Origin: an uncultured Actinomycetes bacterium
GTDB taxonomy: Bacteria > Actinomycetota > Actinomycetes > S36-B12
Direction: 5' to 3'
Length of the DNA: 52,260 nt
Assembly: GCA_903832025.1 (NCBI GenBank)
Contig: CAIKZY010000076.1
Coordinates: 1-52,260 of the forward strand
Under the pieces are notes generated by a model, which saw nothing but the letters and a program-made list of their open reading frames with translations, did no database searches and was not told the origin of the DNA. The translations under genes and the position numbers were made by a program. Below, one piece after another: positions 17,646-26,322 of the stretch (positions within the stretch are counted from its first letter, which is position 1; every line of letters starts with the position of its first letter).

Positions 17646-17962
17646 CTGGGCTCCAGGGTGACGTTGACCAAGGCGGACTTCGCGGCTGTGCGCGCGAAGA
17701 TGTACCGCCAGCGTAGAACGCACGACCGCACATCGGGCAACGGCGCACGCGTCAGCCGCCACCTGTGTCACCGGCGCGTCCAGGGAACGCAACCGCGAAC
17801 AGGCAAGCTCCAAACACTCGGTCATGGTTCGTGCCGGAACAGCCGGCTCGACGCGGATGGGCTGTTTCGAACAGTGGGTGCGCGAGTGCGGCACTTGACC
17901 GCGCGTACCGTTCAGGTCTTGACTGGCGCTATCGCGCACTGTGGACCTGGTGAGGAAAACGC

Positions 17963-18235
17963 ATGAACTCTTTTATGGTTGTCTGCTCATTCGCCCCGGG
18001 TACCGACATGACTGAGGTGATGGCCGTCGTTGCCGCTGAGCAGGCAAAGGTCGCCGAGTTGAAGGCTACCGGTCAGATTGGCGCTGTCTACCTGTCGACA
18101 CTGGAACGTGGCACGGTCTTCCTGGAGATCTTTGCCGAGGAGGCAGATGCCGCGCGCTCGATCGTGACGTCCTTACCCATGGCACGGTGGTGGGACCTGG
18201 ATATCTATCCGATCAACGCCCCTGTTCAACGGTGA
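17963..18235 (+). CDS. Muconolactone isomerase-like small protein
   Basis: This 90-residue protein fits the ferredoxin-like dimeric fold of muconolactone delta-isomerase relatives: a beta strand start, then EVMAVVAAEQAKVAELKATGQIG, then LERGTVFLEIFA, then SLPMARWWDLDIYPI. It lies immediately before the PPOX gene with a short gap, so the two are probably co-transcribed. The catalytic reaction of this branch is unknown. Confidence 0.7.
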   Translation: MNSFMVVCSFAPGTDMTEVMAVVAAEQAKVAELKATGQIGAVYLSTLERGTVFLEIFAEEADAARSIVTSLPMARWWDLDIYPINAPVQR

Positions 18236-18250
18236 GTGAAGGAGTCACCC

Positions 18251-18637
18251 ATGAGTGCCTTTACCCCTGCTGAGATCCAGTACCTGCGCACCCAGCCGCT
18301 CATGCGCTTTGCCAGCGCATCACTGACTGGTCGACCTGATGTCGCACCGGTGATCTTCGAGTTGGACGGCGATGACATCCTCACCGCTGGATTCGACATC
18401 CCCAAGACCGTTCGATACAAGAACGTCCAGTCCAATCCTCGGGCGACCGTCGTGGTTGACGACCTGGCTGCAATGGATCCGTGGTCTCCTCGCGGCATCA
18501 AGGTCATTGGCTCATGCGTCGTGGAGAGCCACGGAGGGGGAGAGCGATTTCGCATCCGCCCCGAGGTGATCATCAGTTGGGCGATCAACGACACCACTCC
18601 GGGTATCCCGACGATGGAGCGACGCGTCGTGGGCTAG
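18251..18637 (+). CDS. PPOX-class F420-dependent oxidoreductase
   Basis: This 128-residue split-barrel protein has the N-terminal FTPAEIQYLRTQPLMRFAS, DGDDILTAGFD, and NPRATVVVDDL. It ends with RIRPEVIISWAINDTTPG, the tail typical of F420- or flavin-binding PPOX proteins of actinobacteria. I start at ATG 18251, behind GAAGGAG. It probably reduces a small substrate with reduced F420. The actual substrate is unknown. A strong hairpin directly follows the stop. Confidence 0.82.
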   Translation: MSAFTPAEIQYLRTQPLMRFASASLTGRPDVAPVIFELDGDDILTAGFDIPKTVRYKNVQSNPRATVVVDDLAAMDPWSPRGIKVIGSCVVESHGGGERFRIRPEVIISWAINDTTPGIPTMERRVVG

Positions 18638-18638
18638 G

Positions 18639-18674
18639 CCCAGCAATGTGGTCTCGTGAGACCACATTGCTGGG
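18639..18674. terminator. Bidirectional hairpin terminator between convergent genes
   Basis: A perfect inverted repeat with 17-bp arms (CCCAGCAATGTGGTCTC) and a two-base loop fills the gap between the PPOX stop (18635-18637) and the MMPL stop (18675-18677). No T tract follows on either strand. The symmetry and the position fit a bidirectional transcription end. Confidence 0.85.
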
Positions 18675-21332
18675 TCAGTCCAAGGTAATGGTGGGCACGA
18701 CCTTGCCAAGCCACGCCGGCATCCACCAGTTCGCCCGGCCCAGCAGGGACATCAGTGATGGCACCAGGATCAAGCGCACCAAGAACGCGTCAATGACCAC
18801 TGCCGACGCCAGTGCCACGCCGAACAACTTGATCGTGTCATTGGGCGTGGGAATGAAGGCACCGAACACGAAGGTCATGATCGATGCGGCAATGACGACA
18901 ACTCGTCCGGATCCGGCCAGGCCCAGCCGAACAGACAGGGAGCTGTCATGCGAATGCTCCCAGCTTTCCTTCATCCGCGAGACTAAGAAGACCTGGTAGT
19001 CCATGGACAGACCGAACAAGATGGCAAACACCATCAGCGGCAAGAACGGCAGGATCGGCCCGGTCCCGGTGACGCCCAGCAGGGTATCGGCGAACCCGTT
19101 CTGGAAGACCGCCACCGTGATACCCAAGGCGGCGGCGAATGACAGCAGACTGGTTATGGCCGCTGTCAAGGGAATCACCAACGAGTGAAACAGCAGCACC
19201 AGGGCAATGAAGCCCAGGCCGATGACCAAGATGAGGAAGATCGGCAGTGCCTTGTTGAGCACGCTAGTGAAGTCGGTGGACACGGCCTGTGATCCGCCGA
19301 CGTAGATGTCCACCCCGTGCGCGGCCTTCAGTTGCGGAGCTGTGGTGTTCCGAATGCGTGTCAGCAACGCCGCCGTCTCCGGTGATTGCGGGTCGGTCGT
19401 GGGATACACGATGACCGAGGTGACGGTGCCGTTATCGCCAAAGATGCTCGTGTCGTATGTGAGCAGGGGGAGCATCGCGGCTGTGGGCAGCGTGCGGGCG
19501 ACACCGGGTGTGGACTGCAGTGCAGTGATCGCCTGGCCCAGACCCTGGACGTTATTGACCCTGCTGTCTTGGATGGCGACAAAGAACGGGCCGTTGACCC
19601 CTGCGCCAAAGCCCTTGGCCATCAGGTCAAAGCCCGTGCGCAAGGGGGTGCCAACCTTCTGCGTTCCGTCGTCGGGGAATCCGGTCGTCATCTTCAATGC
19701 CGGAGCGGCCAGGACGCCGATCAGCACCAGCACGACGATGATCGGAATCAGCGGGGCTCTTTGCAGCAGGCGCCCATAGGCGTTCCAGGAACTGGTGTGG
19801 GGATCGGCGGGCTTGAGCCTGCGAGCCCAGGGAAGTCGCAGGCCAAGGGCATGGGTTCCCAACAGTGACAGCAAGGCCGGCAGGAACCACAACGCCGAGG
19901 CCATCACCAGCAGCACGGCCAGCCCGGCGGCCACAGCCAAGCCATTGAAGAATCCGATCCCGAGGACGAACATGCCCAGCAGCGCCACGATGACGGTGCT
20001 CCCGGCGAACAGCACGGCCCGCCCCGCCGTGCCCACTGCCTTGCTCGCCGCAGCGTGAGGCTCCAGTCCCTCCTGGAGTCCTTGACGAAATCGGTTCAGG
20101 ATGAACAAGGCGTAATCGATACCCACGCCAAGTCCGATCATGGCGGCCAGAGTCGGGGCGAACGTGGCAACGGACATGAAGTGGGCAGCGATCACGATGG
20201 CCAGTTGCCCGCCGATCAGGCCGGTGATGGCGACGAAGATGGGCAGCCCGGCGGCGATGATCGAGCCGAAGGCGATGAGCAATATCAGGATGGCGGCCAG
20301 CAAGCCGACAGCGTCGGAGTTCGTCTGCTCAGCCCCCGCGCCCTCCAGGATGGATCCTTGGGCCCCGACGGTGATGGCTGACGTGGACGCGGTGTGCACG
20401 ATGTCGTAGATCTGGGAGACCGTGGCGGCCGATGGTGCGTTGGTGTTCAGATTCACCGTTGCGTAGGCGATTGAGTGAGCAGCGGCGACTTGGCTGCCTG
20501 CAGCGTCGGCAGCATCTGCGGCTGCCATGATCGAGGCAACGGTGGACTGAGCGCTTGCCCAGTCTCGTTCCAGTGCAGATACCTGTGCCGGGATTCTCTC
20601 CGCTGCCGCCTGCAGCGCCGGACTCTTGCTCTTGGCCAGTGCGGACAACGTGGCCTGCGGCAGCTTGGACAAGGAGTCCAGCAGCGCAAAGCCATCCGCC
20701 AGTTCCTTGGCGGCAGCGGGGCTGACGCCGGGCACCTTCGCCCACTGCGTCGCGGTGACCTGTGCCCATTGGCTCCAATTCCAGCTCGGGTTCTTTGCCA
20801 GGGCAGCGAGCGTGGGGAGCTCTGCGGCAAGTGCGCCCAGGTCTTTGGGATTGGCGCGGCCCAGGGGTGCCAGTTGTTGCAGGAGCGGCCCGATCTTGGC
20901 GATATCCGACGCCGGCAGCCCGGTGTATTTCGTGAATTGCGTGTTGATCGCGTTGGTGATCGTCTGCCGCACGCTGCGCGGGTGCAAGGTCGGGCATTGG
21001 GTCCCGTAATTGCGCCCGTACGGGCCTGCCACGCAGGCGGTGGCATCCAACGCGGCAAGTTTGCCCAGTGTCGGTGCGATAGCTGCCTGAATTGCTGGAT
21101 CGGTCACTGAGCCGGTCTTGGCCTGCCACACCACCGTGACTGAGGCATGTGGGTTCGACGATGCCGGGAGGCGTTCCAGCAGATCCTGGGCGATGGTGGA
21201 TTGCGCCCCGGGGAGCACGAAGGAGTCGTTGAACTTCCCGGCGGTGGCCTTGGCCGCCGCGCCGATCACCACCAGCAGCACGATCCAGGTGACCAACGCC
21301 CACACTGGATGGCGAACCGCCCACTTACTCAT
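18675..21332 (-). CDS. MMPL-family membrane exporter
   Basis: This RND-type transporter of about 885 residues has two repeats of six helices each. The first helix is VWALVTWIVLLVVIGAAAKA, and a large periplasmic domain follows. The first helix bundle holds LAAMIGLGVGIDYALFILNRFR and the second holds LMVFAILFGLSMDYQVFLVSRMKE, both with the proton-relay Asp-Tyr pairs of MMPL proteins. In actinobacteria these proteins export lipids or glycolipids. The start is uncertain: MSKWAVRHP (21332) gives the normal N-terminus, and MEHGSV (21350) is the alternative. The gene stands alone on its strand. Confidence 0.86.
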   Translation of the reverse strand: MSKWAVRHPVWALVTWIVLLVVIGAAAKATAGKFNDSFVLPGAQSTIAQDLLERLPASSNPHASVTVVWQAKTGSVTDPAIQAAIAPTLGKLAALDATACVAGPYGRNYGTQCPTLHPRSVRQTITNAINTQFTKYTGLPASDIAKIGPLLQQLAPLGRANPKDLGALAAELPTLAALAKNPSWNWSQWAQVTATQWAKVPGVSPAAAKELADGFALLDSLSKLPQATLSALAKSKSPALQAAAERIPAQVSALERDWASAQSTVASIMAAADAADAAGSQVAAAHSIAYATVNLNTNAPSAATVSQIYDIVHTASTSAITVGAQGSILEGAGAEQTNSDAVGLLAAILILLIAFGSIIAAGLPIFVAITGLIGGQLAIVIAAHFMSVATFAPTLAAMIGLGVGIDYALFILNRFRQGLQEGLEPHAAASKAVGTAGRAVLFAGSTVIVALLGMFVLGIGFFNGLAVAAGLAVLLVMASALWFLPALLSLLGTHALGLRLPWARRLKPADPHTSSWNAYGRLLQRAPLIPIIVVLVLIGVLAAPALKMTTGFPDDGTQKVGTPLRTGFDLMAKGFGAGVNGPFFVAIQDSRVNNVQGLGQAITALQSTPGVARTLPTAAMLPLLTYDTSIFGDNGTVTSVIVYPTTDPQSPETAALLTRIRNTTAPQLKAAHGVDIYVGGSQAVSTDFTSVLNKALPIFLILVIGLGFIALVLLFHSLVIPLTAAITSLLSFAAALGITVAVFQNGFADTLLGVTGTGPILPFLPLMVFAILFGLSMDYQVFLVSRMKESWEHSHDSSLSVRLGLAGSGRVVVIAASIMTFVFGAFIPTPNDTIKLFGVALASAVVIDAFLVRLILVPSLMSLLGRANWWMPAWLGKVVPTITLD

Positions 21333-21544
21333 GACTGAGCCGTGCTCCATGGGGCCTTGCTGGATCGGGCCATGGAGCGGACAGTAGTGGATGGAGGGAC
21401 CGGTCAGGTTCATTGTCGGTGGACCGGGTGTGACCATTTCGGGGATGGATGCAGACCCGTCAGCCAGGAGGTGGTGGGCATCGTGTGCCTCCCGCGCCCG
21501 GCAATCTCCCGCACAGCAGGTCCTGCCTGGGCTACCGTGGCGCT

Positions 21545-21745
21545 ATGGCATCCAATAACCCCTCCACCGTCCGCTACTTCATGGAAGTCATTGGCTTGGC
21601 CGCCTTGGCGCTGTACTTCATCATCGACCTGGTCAAGCATGGCTTTCACACCACAACCTGGCTGTTGATCATCGCGATCGTTGCCTTGGGCGTATCCACA
21701 TTGCTGGACATGCGTGCCCGCGATCGACGACCGCACAAATCCTGA
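21545..21745 (+). CDS. Two-helix small membrane protein
   Basis: I place the start at the ATG of MASNNPSTVRYFMEVIGLAA, giving 66 residues. Two membrane helices (VIGLAALALYFIIDLVKHGF and WLLIIAIVALGVSTLLDM) and a basic tail follow. No family is recognised. It lies divergent from the MMPL gene and may share a promoter region with it. Confidence 0.55.
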   Translation: MASNNPSTVRYFMEVIGLAALALYFIIDLVKHGFHTTTWLLIIAIVALGVSTLLDMRARDRRPHKS

Positions 21746-21971
21746 CCCCCCGCTGCTCCTTCCGCTGGCTGCCGTCACGGTGTTGGTGAGGACTAGATGT
21801 CGCAATCCGCACCGCTGGACCGGGCCAGCTCCAGCACTCGTCAGGGCATGCTCAGGGTGAGAACTTTGGCCACGACCTATTCCGCAGTTCACCGACGCGA
21901 GCGTTCAACGGGGATACGCTGGCGGAAAACGTCAGCATCAGGGATCGATGCTGACGACGTCAGGAGTGATC

Positions 21972-22151
21972 ATGGGGTTCATCACCACACCGCTGGGAGC
22001 GCATTACTTCCAGTGGGGCTGGTTCTCAGTGTCCATCGGCAACATCGCCACGATCTCGGCAGTCGTTGCCCTTCTGGTCCTGGCAATCGTGGTGCCCTTC
22101 CCCAAGGAGCATGACGTCACGCCCATCCAGCGAGAGCAGGATCAGGCGTGA
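21972..22151 (+). CDS. Small membrane protein coupled to cytochrome b
   Basis: This 59-residue protein (MGFITTPLGAHYFQWGWFSV, then IATISAVVALLVLAIVVPFP) has one clear helix and a charged tail. AGGAG precedes the ATG. Its stop overlaps the cytochrome b GTG start by four bases. That coupling suggests a small accessory subunit of the complex, similar in place to tiny b6f subunits, though there is no sequence link. It is below the size most annotation pipelines notice. Confidence 0.65.
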   Translation: MGFITTPLGAHYFQWGWFSVSIGNIATISAVVALLVLAIVVPFPKEHDVTPIQREQDQA

Positions 22152-22816
22152 GCGACCAGGTTGAGGAAGTCAAGATCACCTGGACGGGTCGCATCCGCAA
22201 CCGCGCGGAGAAGAACCTGCCCTACGACCGGTTGATGCCGGACACCCAGCCCGCATACGTCGTGTCCTGGATCTATGTCGCCGGCGTGCTGACCATCGCG
22301 GCGCTGGCAGGGATCATCGGCTCGGGGGTCATCTTGACCTTCAAAGGTCCGACCTGGTGGCACACCTCCGCTTCGGGGCATTTCGTCAACAGCTTGCACT
22401 TTTGGTCCGTGCAGCTGTTCTTCATCTTCATGGTCGTCCATCTCTGGGGCAATTTCTGGATGGCGGCGTGGCGAGGTGGCCGCTGGAAAACCTGGATCTC
22501 GGGCCTTGTGGCATTCGCGGTATCCATCGGCGCCGGCCTGAGTGGCTATGCGATTCAGACCAACGTGGACTCCCAGTGGATCGCTTTCCAAGCCAAGGAT
22601 GGGATCAACGCAACCGGCGTGGGGGCGATGTTCGATATCGCCAACTTCGGTCAGATGATGATGTTCCACATCTTCTTGTTCCCCGGCATCATCTCCCTGG
22701 TCGTGCTTGCCCACGTGGTCTGGGTACGCATCAAGGGGGTGGTGCCGCCGATTGATGCAGCCAAGGTGGAAGCCGCGATCGCCGAGCATGCCGCATCGAC
22801 GCAGGCTGGTGCATGA
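22148..22816 (+). CDS. Cytochrome b N-terminal domain protein (b6-type)
   Basis: This 222-residue, four-helix protein is the heme-carrying half of cytochrome b. His84 and His98 (NSLHFWSVQL and VVHLWGNF) are 14 residues apart, and His174 and His189 (MMFHIF and VLAHVVW) are 15 apart. These would ligate two hemes across the membrane. The 15 spacing is the one seen in cytochrome b6 rather than mitochondrial b. It would move electrons between a quinol and an acceptor. Its partner follows at once, but no Rieske iron-sulfur protein or cytochrome c gene is visible in the window. Confidence 0.85.
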   Translation: MSDQVEEVKITWTGRIRNRAEKNLPYDRLMPDTQPAYVVSWIYVAGVLTIAALAGIIGSGVILTFKGPTWWHTSASGHFVNSLHFWSVQLFFIFMVVHLWGNFWMAAWRGGRWKTWISGLVAFAVSIGAGLSGYAIQTNVDSQWIAFQAKDGINATGVGAMFDIANFGQMMMFHIFLFPGIISLVVLAHVVWVRIKGVVPPIDAAKVEAAIAEHAASTQAGA

Positions 22817-23805
22817 TGGATCTCAAGGCCCGTCAGAAGGAAATCGAGCGCACCCATTGGACCGGGCCACTGCGCCGCTACGACATCGTCAAAGAGGGCA
22901 TCATCGCCTGCATTGTCGTGGCCGCACTGGTCATCGGCTTGTCGGCACTGTTTAGCTCCCCCGACGACAAGGCCCTGACCTTTCGTGGCTGGGCGACCGC
23001 GATGCCGAAAGACTTCTTCGCCACCACGGTCAAGGAGTTGGCTGGCACATCGGACTCGGCCACGTATGGTCCGCCCTATAACGCCAGCGGCGATGGACAG
23101 GCCGTGGGCCCCATCACCATGCAGAAGTGGATTGGCGTGCATGAGCCGATCCACACAGCCAATGATTTCGTGATCAATCCGCTCATTCACCAGCAGCAGG
23201 CACAGATCGTGCAGAACGCCGTGGTGACCTGGCTCAAGGCAAGCCCGGCACAGCAGGCAACCTGGGCGACCAACCTGGACAACGCCATTCAGGATCCCAA
23301 GGGCGCCAACGGGGATCCGAGCAAGGTCCCGAATGGTGACTACGGTCCAACGCCGCTGCTGGCATCGGGCCTGTTGGCCATGGCCAGTTCCGGCGCGCTG
23401 GATGGCATCCTGCCCGCACCGGGCGACTTCTATAACTCCAACAACACCAAGCAAATCCTGTTCATGGGGGACGGCTCGTATCTACCCGGCTTCGGTGATG
23501 CCAATCACCTGAGTGGCAATCAGTGGGGCATGATGAACGAGATCGGTGATTGGCCGGGGCAGCAATGGCTGATGCCATTCAGTTTCTGGTACCAGATGCC
23601 GTTCGTGAACTCCGATGCGACCAGCGGTCTGTCGGCCACGATGACGGCCAATGGGGACGTCTATGTCCTTGCGATCATCACGATCATCATGCTGCTCCAC
23701 TTCCTCATCCCGTTCATCCCGGGCCTGAGGGATATTCCCCGCTGGATCCCGGTGCACAAGCTGATTTGGCGGCAGTACTACCGGCGCGCCAAGCAGACCT
23801 CGTAG
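22813..23805 (+). CDS. Cytochrome b partner protein with long external loop
   Basis: This 330-residue protein starts four bases before the cytochrome b stop. One helix lies near residues 28-48 (GIIACIVVAALVIGLSALF) and another near the end (VYVLAIITIIMLLHFLIPFIPG), with a large soluble region between. The loop has TFRGWATAMPKDFF and MGDGSYLPGFGDANHL, and the tail (RDIPRWIPVHKLIW) recalls the end of subunit IV or the C-terminal part of cytochrome b. There is no CxxCH heme motif. I read it as the C-terminal partner of the split cytochrome b, with an unusual insert. Confidence 0.6.
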   Translation: MMDLKARQKEIERTHWTGPLRRYDIVKEGIIACIVVAALVIGLSALFSSPDDKALTFRGWATAMPKDFFATTVKELAGTSDSATYGPPYNASGDGQAVGPITMQKWIGVHEPIHTANDFVINPLIHQQQAQIVQNAVVTWLKASPAQQATWATNLDNAIQDPKGANGDPSKVPNGDYGPTPLLASGLLAMASSGALDGILPAPGDFYNSNNTKQILFMGDGSYLPGFGDANHLSGNQWGMMNEIGDWPGQQWLMPFSFWYQMPFVNSDATSGLSATMTANGDVYVLAIITIIMLLHFLIPFIPGLRDIPRWIPVHKLIWRQYYRRAKQTS

Positions 23806-24197
23806 AAGCTAACGGCTGAGCCACGTCCTGGCTTGACTGACGAGTAGCACGCCGTCGCGCACAGCAAAGCGCCGCGGTGGTCCTTGGTCAGCAGGCACCG
23901 ACGATGATTCGAACACGGTCGGGCACGTAACGAACTGAAGCCGCGTTCCCACACGGGGCAGGCAACGTTCGCGCACACTGCTAATTGCCGGGCACGACCA
24001 GCAGGCATGAAGTCCACAGGCCATCGAGCCCGCTGGGCATTCAGTGAGCTGCACATGATGGGCTCTGACGCGCCATGGTGGGGAGGCCATGGATCGTGAT
24101 GTTCGTCGCGGACCAGGGCGTGACTTTCCTTGGCAATTTCCCCACACCGCAGGTGCCAGTGCCGCACAATGGAGCCTCCAGCGTGGGAGGAGCCATC
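23806..24197. other. Intergenic region before the acyl-CoA ligase
   Basis: I see no firm gene here. A minus-strand ORF (23809-24147) has a Cys-containing C-terminal half (HACWSCPAISSVRERCLPRV) ending in RFAVRDGVLLVSQ. It could be a small real protein, but I cannot match a family. The ligase promoter and ribosome binding site (GGGAGGAG) lie at the right-hand end. Confidence 0.35.
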
Positions 24198-25733
24198 ATG
24201 TTGTCCTTGGCAATGTTGCTCGAAGACGCCGCGCACAACTACCCCGACCGCATTGCACTGATTCAGGGTGATCGTTCCATCACCTACCGGGAAACCGACG
24301 CTGCAGCACGACGTGTGGCCGACGTGCTGGCCGAACGTGGCATCGGGATCGGAGACACCGTCGCGCTGGCCTGTCCGAACATCGCCGAGTTTCCGATCAT
24401 CTACTTCGGCATCCTCAAGGCCGGTGCGACGGTCGTGCCCTTGAACGTCTTGTTGAAAGCCGAGGAAATCGAGTACTACCTCAATGACTCCGGAGCCACG
24501 GCCTTTTTCTGCTTCGCGGGAACACCACAGTTGGATCTTGGCGCCCAGGGCCGAGGTGGCTTCGATCGGGTGGCCAGTTGCAAGCACTTCATCCTGATCG
24601 CAACCGCAGATGGGGTTGAGGGGGAGTCCTACGAGCAGTTGCTCGCAGCGGCAAATCCCACCTACGAGTCAGTGAGCACGGTGGAGACCGATACCGCCGT
24701 GATTCTGTATACCTCCGGAACGACAGGAGTGGCCAAAGGCGCCGAACTGTCGCATTCGAACCTGGTGCTCAACGCACTTGGCTGCAATCGCCTGTTCGAT
24801 ACCCACGCAGATCGCCACGACACGATGCTGGTCTGCTTGCCGCTGTTCCACACCTTTGGCGCCACGGTGCTGATGAACGGCGGATTCGCGTCGGCATCCA
24901 CGCTGGTGTTAGTGCCACGATTCACCGGTGAGGCTGCCTTGGAGCTCATGGATGCTCACGAGGTGACGATCTTTGCCGGCGTTCCGACCATGTACTGGGC
25001 CTTGCTCAATGCCCTGACCGATCAAGTGAACGTGACCAAGCTGGCCACCAATCTGCGTATCGCGATGAGCGGGGGCGCCGCGTTGCCCCTGCAGATCCTG
25101 ACCGATTTTGCCAACCGATTCGGGGTGAACATCCTGGAGGGCTATGGGTTGTCCGAAACCAGCCCGGTGGCCACGTTCAACCACCTTGGCCGCCCCACCA
25201 AGGCCGGATCCATTGGCCAAGCGCTATGGGGAGTGCAAGTGCGTTTGATCGATGAGGATTGGCACACGGTCAGCGGGGAGGACTCGATCGGGGAGATCGC
25301 GGTTCGGGGATACAACGTCATGAAGGGCTACCTCAATCGTCCCGAAGCCACCGCAGCGGTCATGCACGATGGCTGGTTTCGCACCGGCGATCTGGCTCGC
25401 CAGGATGATCAGGGGTACTTCTTCATCGTCGATCGTGCCAAGGACATGATCATTCGCGGGGGGTTCAATGTGTACCCACGCGAGATCGAGGAGGTGCTCA
25501 TGAAGCACCCGGCAGTGTCACTTGCTGCCGTCATTGGAGTCCCGGACCCAGAGCATGGCGAGGAGATCAAGGCGTGTGTGGTCAAGCAGCCCGGTGACGC
25601 AACCACCGACGCCGAACTCATCGATTACTGCAGGCAGCACATGGCGGCATACAAGTACCCGCGAACGGTGGAGTTCCTTGACGCGCTGCCGATGACCAGT
25701 ACCGGCAAGATCCTCAAGCGAGAACTGCGCTGA
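24198..25733 (+). CDS. Long-chain-fatty-acid-CoA ligase
   Basis: This ANL-superfamily adenylating enzyme of 511 residues has the P-loop YTSGTTGVAKGAELSHSN, then LPLFHTFGATV, YGLSETSP, GWFRTGDLARQDDQGYFFIVDRAKD (hinge region) and the C-terminal catalytic Lys in TGKILKREL. It activates a carboxylic acid as an acyl-AMP and then makes the CoA thioester. The start is at ATG 24198, behind GGGAGGAG. The neighbouring RiPP cluster begins about 170 bases downstream, but nothing links this enzyme to it. Fatty-acid use is the default reading. Confidence 0.9.
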   Translation: MLSLAMLLEDAAHNYPDRIALIQGDRSITYRETDAAARRVADVLAERGIGIGDTVALACPNIAEFPIIYFGILKAGATVVPLNVLLKAEEIEYYLNDSGATAFFCFAGTPQLDLGAQGRGGFDRVASCKHFILIATADGVEGESYEQLLAAANPTYESVSTVETDTAVILYTSGTTGVAKGAELSHSNLVLNALGCNRLFDTHADRHDTMLVCLPLFHTFGATVLMNGGFASASTLVLVPRFTGEAALELMDAHEVTIFAGVPTMYWALLNALTDQVNVTKLATNLRIAMSGGAALPLQILTDFANRFGVNILEGYGLSETSPVATFNHLGRPTKAGSIGQALWGVQVRLIDEDWHTVSGEDSIGEIAVRGYNVMKGYLNRPEATAAVMHDGWFRTGDLARQDDQGYFFIVDRAKDMIIRGGFNVYPREIEEVLMKHPAVSLAAVIGVPDPEHGEEIKACVVKQPGDATTDAELIDYCRQHMAAYKYPRTVEFLDALPMTSTGKILKRELR

Positions 25734-25902
25734 ACCACGGCACACGCCCATAGGCGGCAAGATCGCCGACCAAGACATGCCCGTCGCATGCCTGGCGATC
25801 GCTGGCTGGACATCTGCGTGCAGGACTCAGGGGTGGCATAACATGAGCGCGTTGAGGAGCCATTTCCTCGCGAAATCCTGATCACGAGTGTGGAGGCTGG
25901 CG

Positions 25903-26322
25903 ATGTCGACATTTCGACCGAGGCAGATGGGCATCGTTCACGACGTGATTGAGGGTCAAGTGCTGATCATTCGCAGTGACTCTGGCGCCTACTACTCGAT
26001 GGAGGGAACGGGCACTGTGGTGTGGGAAGGCATCCTGCGCGGTGAGTCAGTCGATGCGATCACAGCCAGCGCCGTGCAGCGATACCCGGATACCCCTGAA
26101 CTGGCAGCGGACATCCGGTACCTGTTCGCTGATCTGCAGCGCGAGCAGCTCATCGAAGAGACAACGAGCGCATCCAGCCCCGGCACGACAACGAGCACCC
26201 CGTGGCCGGATACCTGGACAGCTCCGGCACTGGCGATCTTCAATGACATGAAGGATCTGCTGCTGTTTGATCCGATTCACGAAGTTGGTCCCGAAGGCTG
26301 GCCATACGCATCACATGAGTGA
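25903..26322 (+). CDS. PqqD-like (RRE) protein, first copy
   Basis: This 139-residue protein has a PqqD/RiPP-recognition-element fold: VLIIRSDSGAYYSMEGTGTVVWEGIL (beta-rich part with VW), a helix at SVDAITASAVQRYPDTPE, and AADIRYLFADLQREQLIEE. The extra C-terminal 50 residues (Ser/Thr-rich, then WTAPALAIFNDMKDLLLFDP) are not part of the fold and may be a docking tail. GTGGAGG precedes the ATG. It opens an operon with a kinase-like protein and glycosyltransferases. It may bind a second substrate or steer the tailoring enzymes. Confidence 0.75.
   Translation: MSTFRPRQMGIVHDVIEGQVLIIRSDSGAYYSMEGTGTVVWEGILRGESVDAITASAVQRYPDTPELAADIRYLFADLQREQLIEETTSASSPGTTTSTPWPDTWTAPALAIFNDMKDLLLFDPIHEVGPEGWPYASHE

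Noticed and set aside
23809-24147. Minus-strand 112-residue ORF
   Set aside because: Part of it looks protein-like with several Cys, but no family or start could be supported.
25734-25902. Acyl-CoA ligase as part of the RiPP cluster
   Set aside because: It lies next to the cluster but has ordinary fatty-acid ligase features and its own ribosome binding site. No link beyond proximity.
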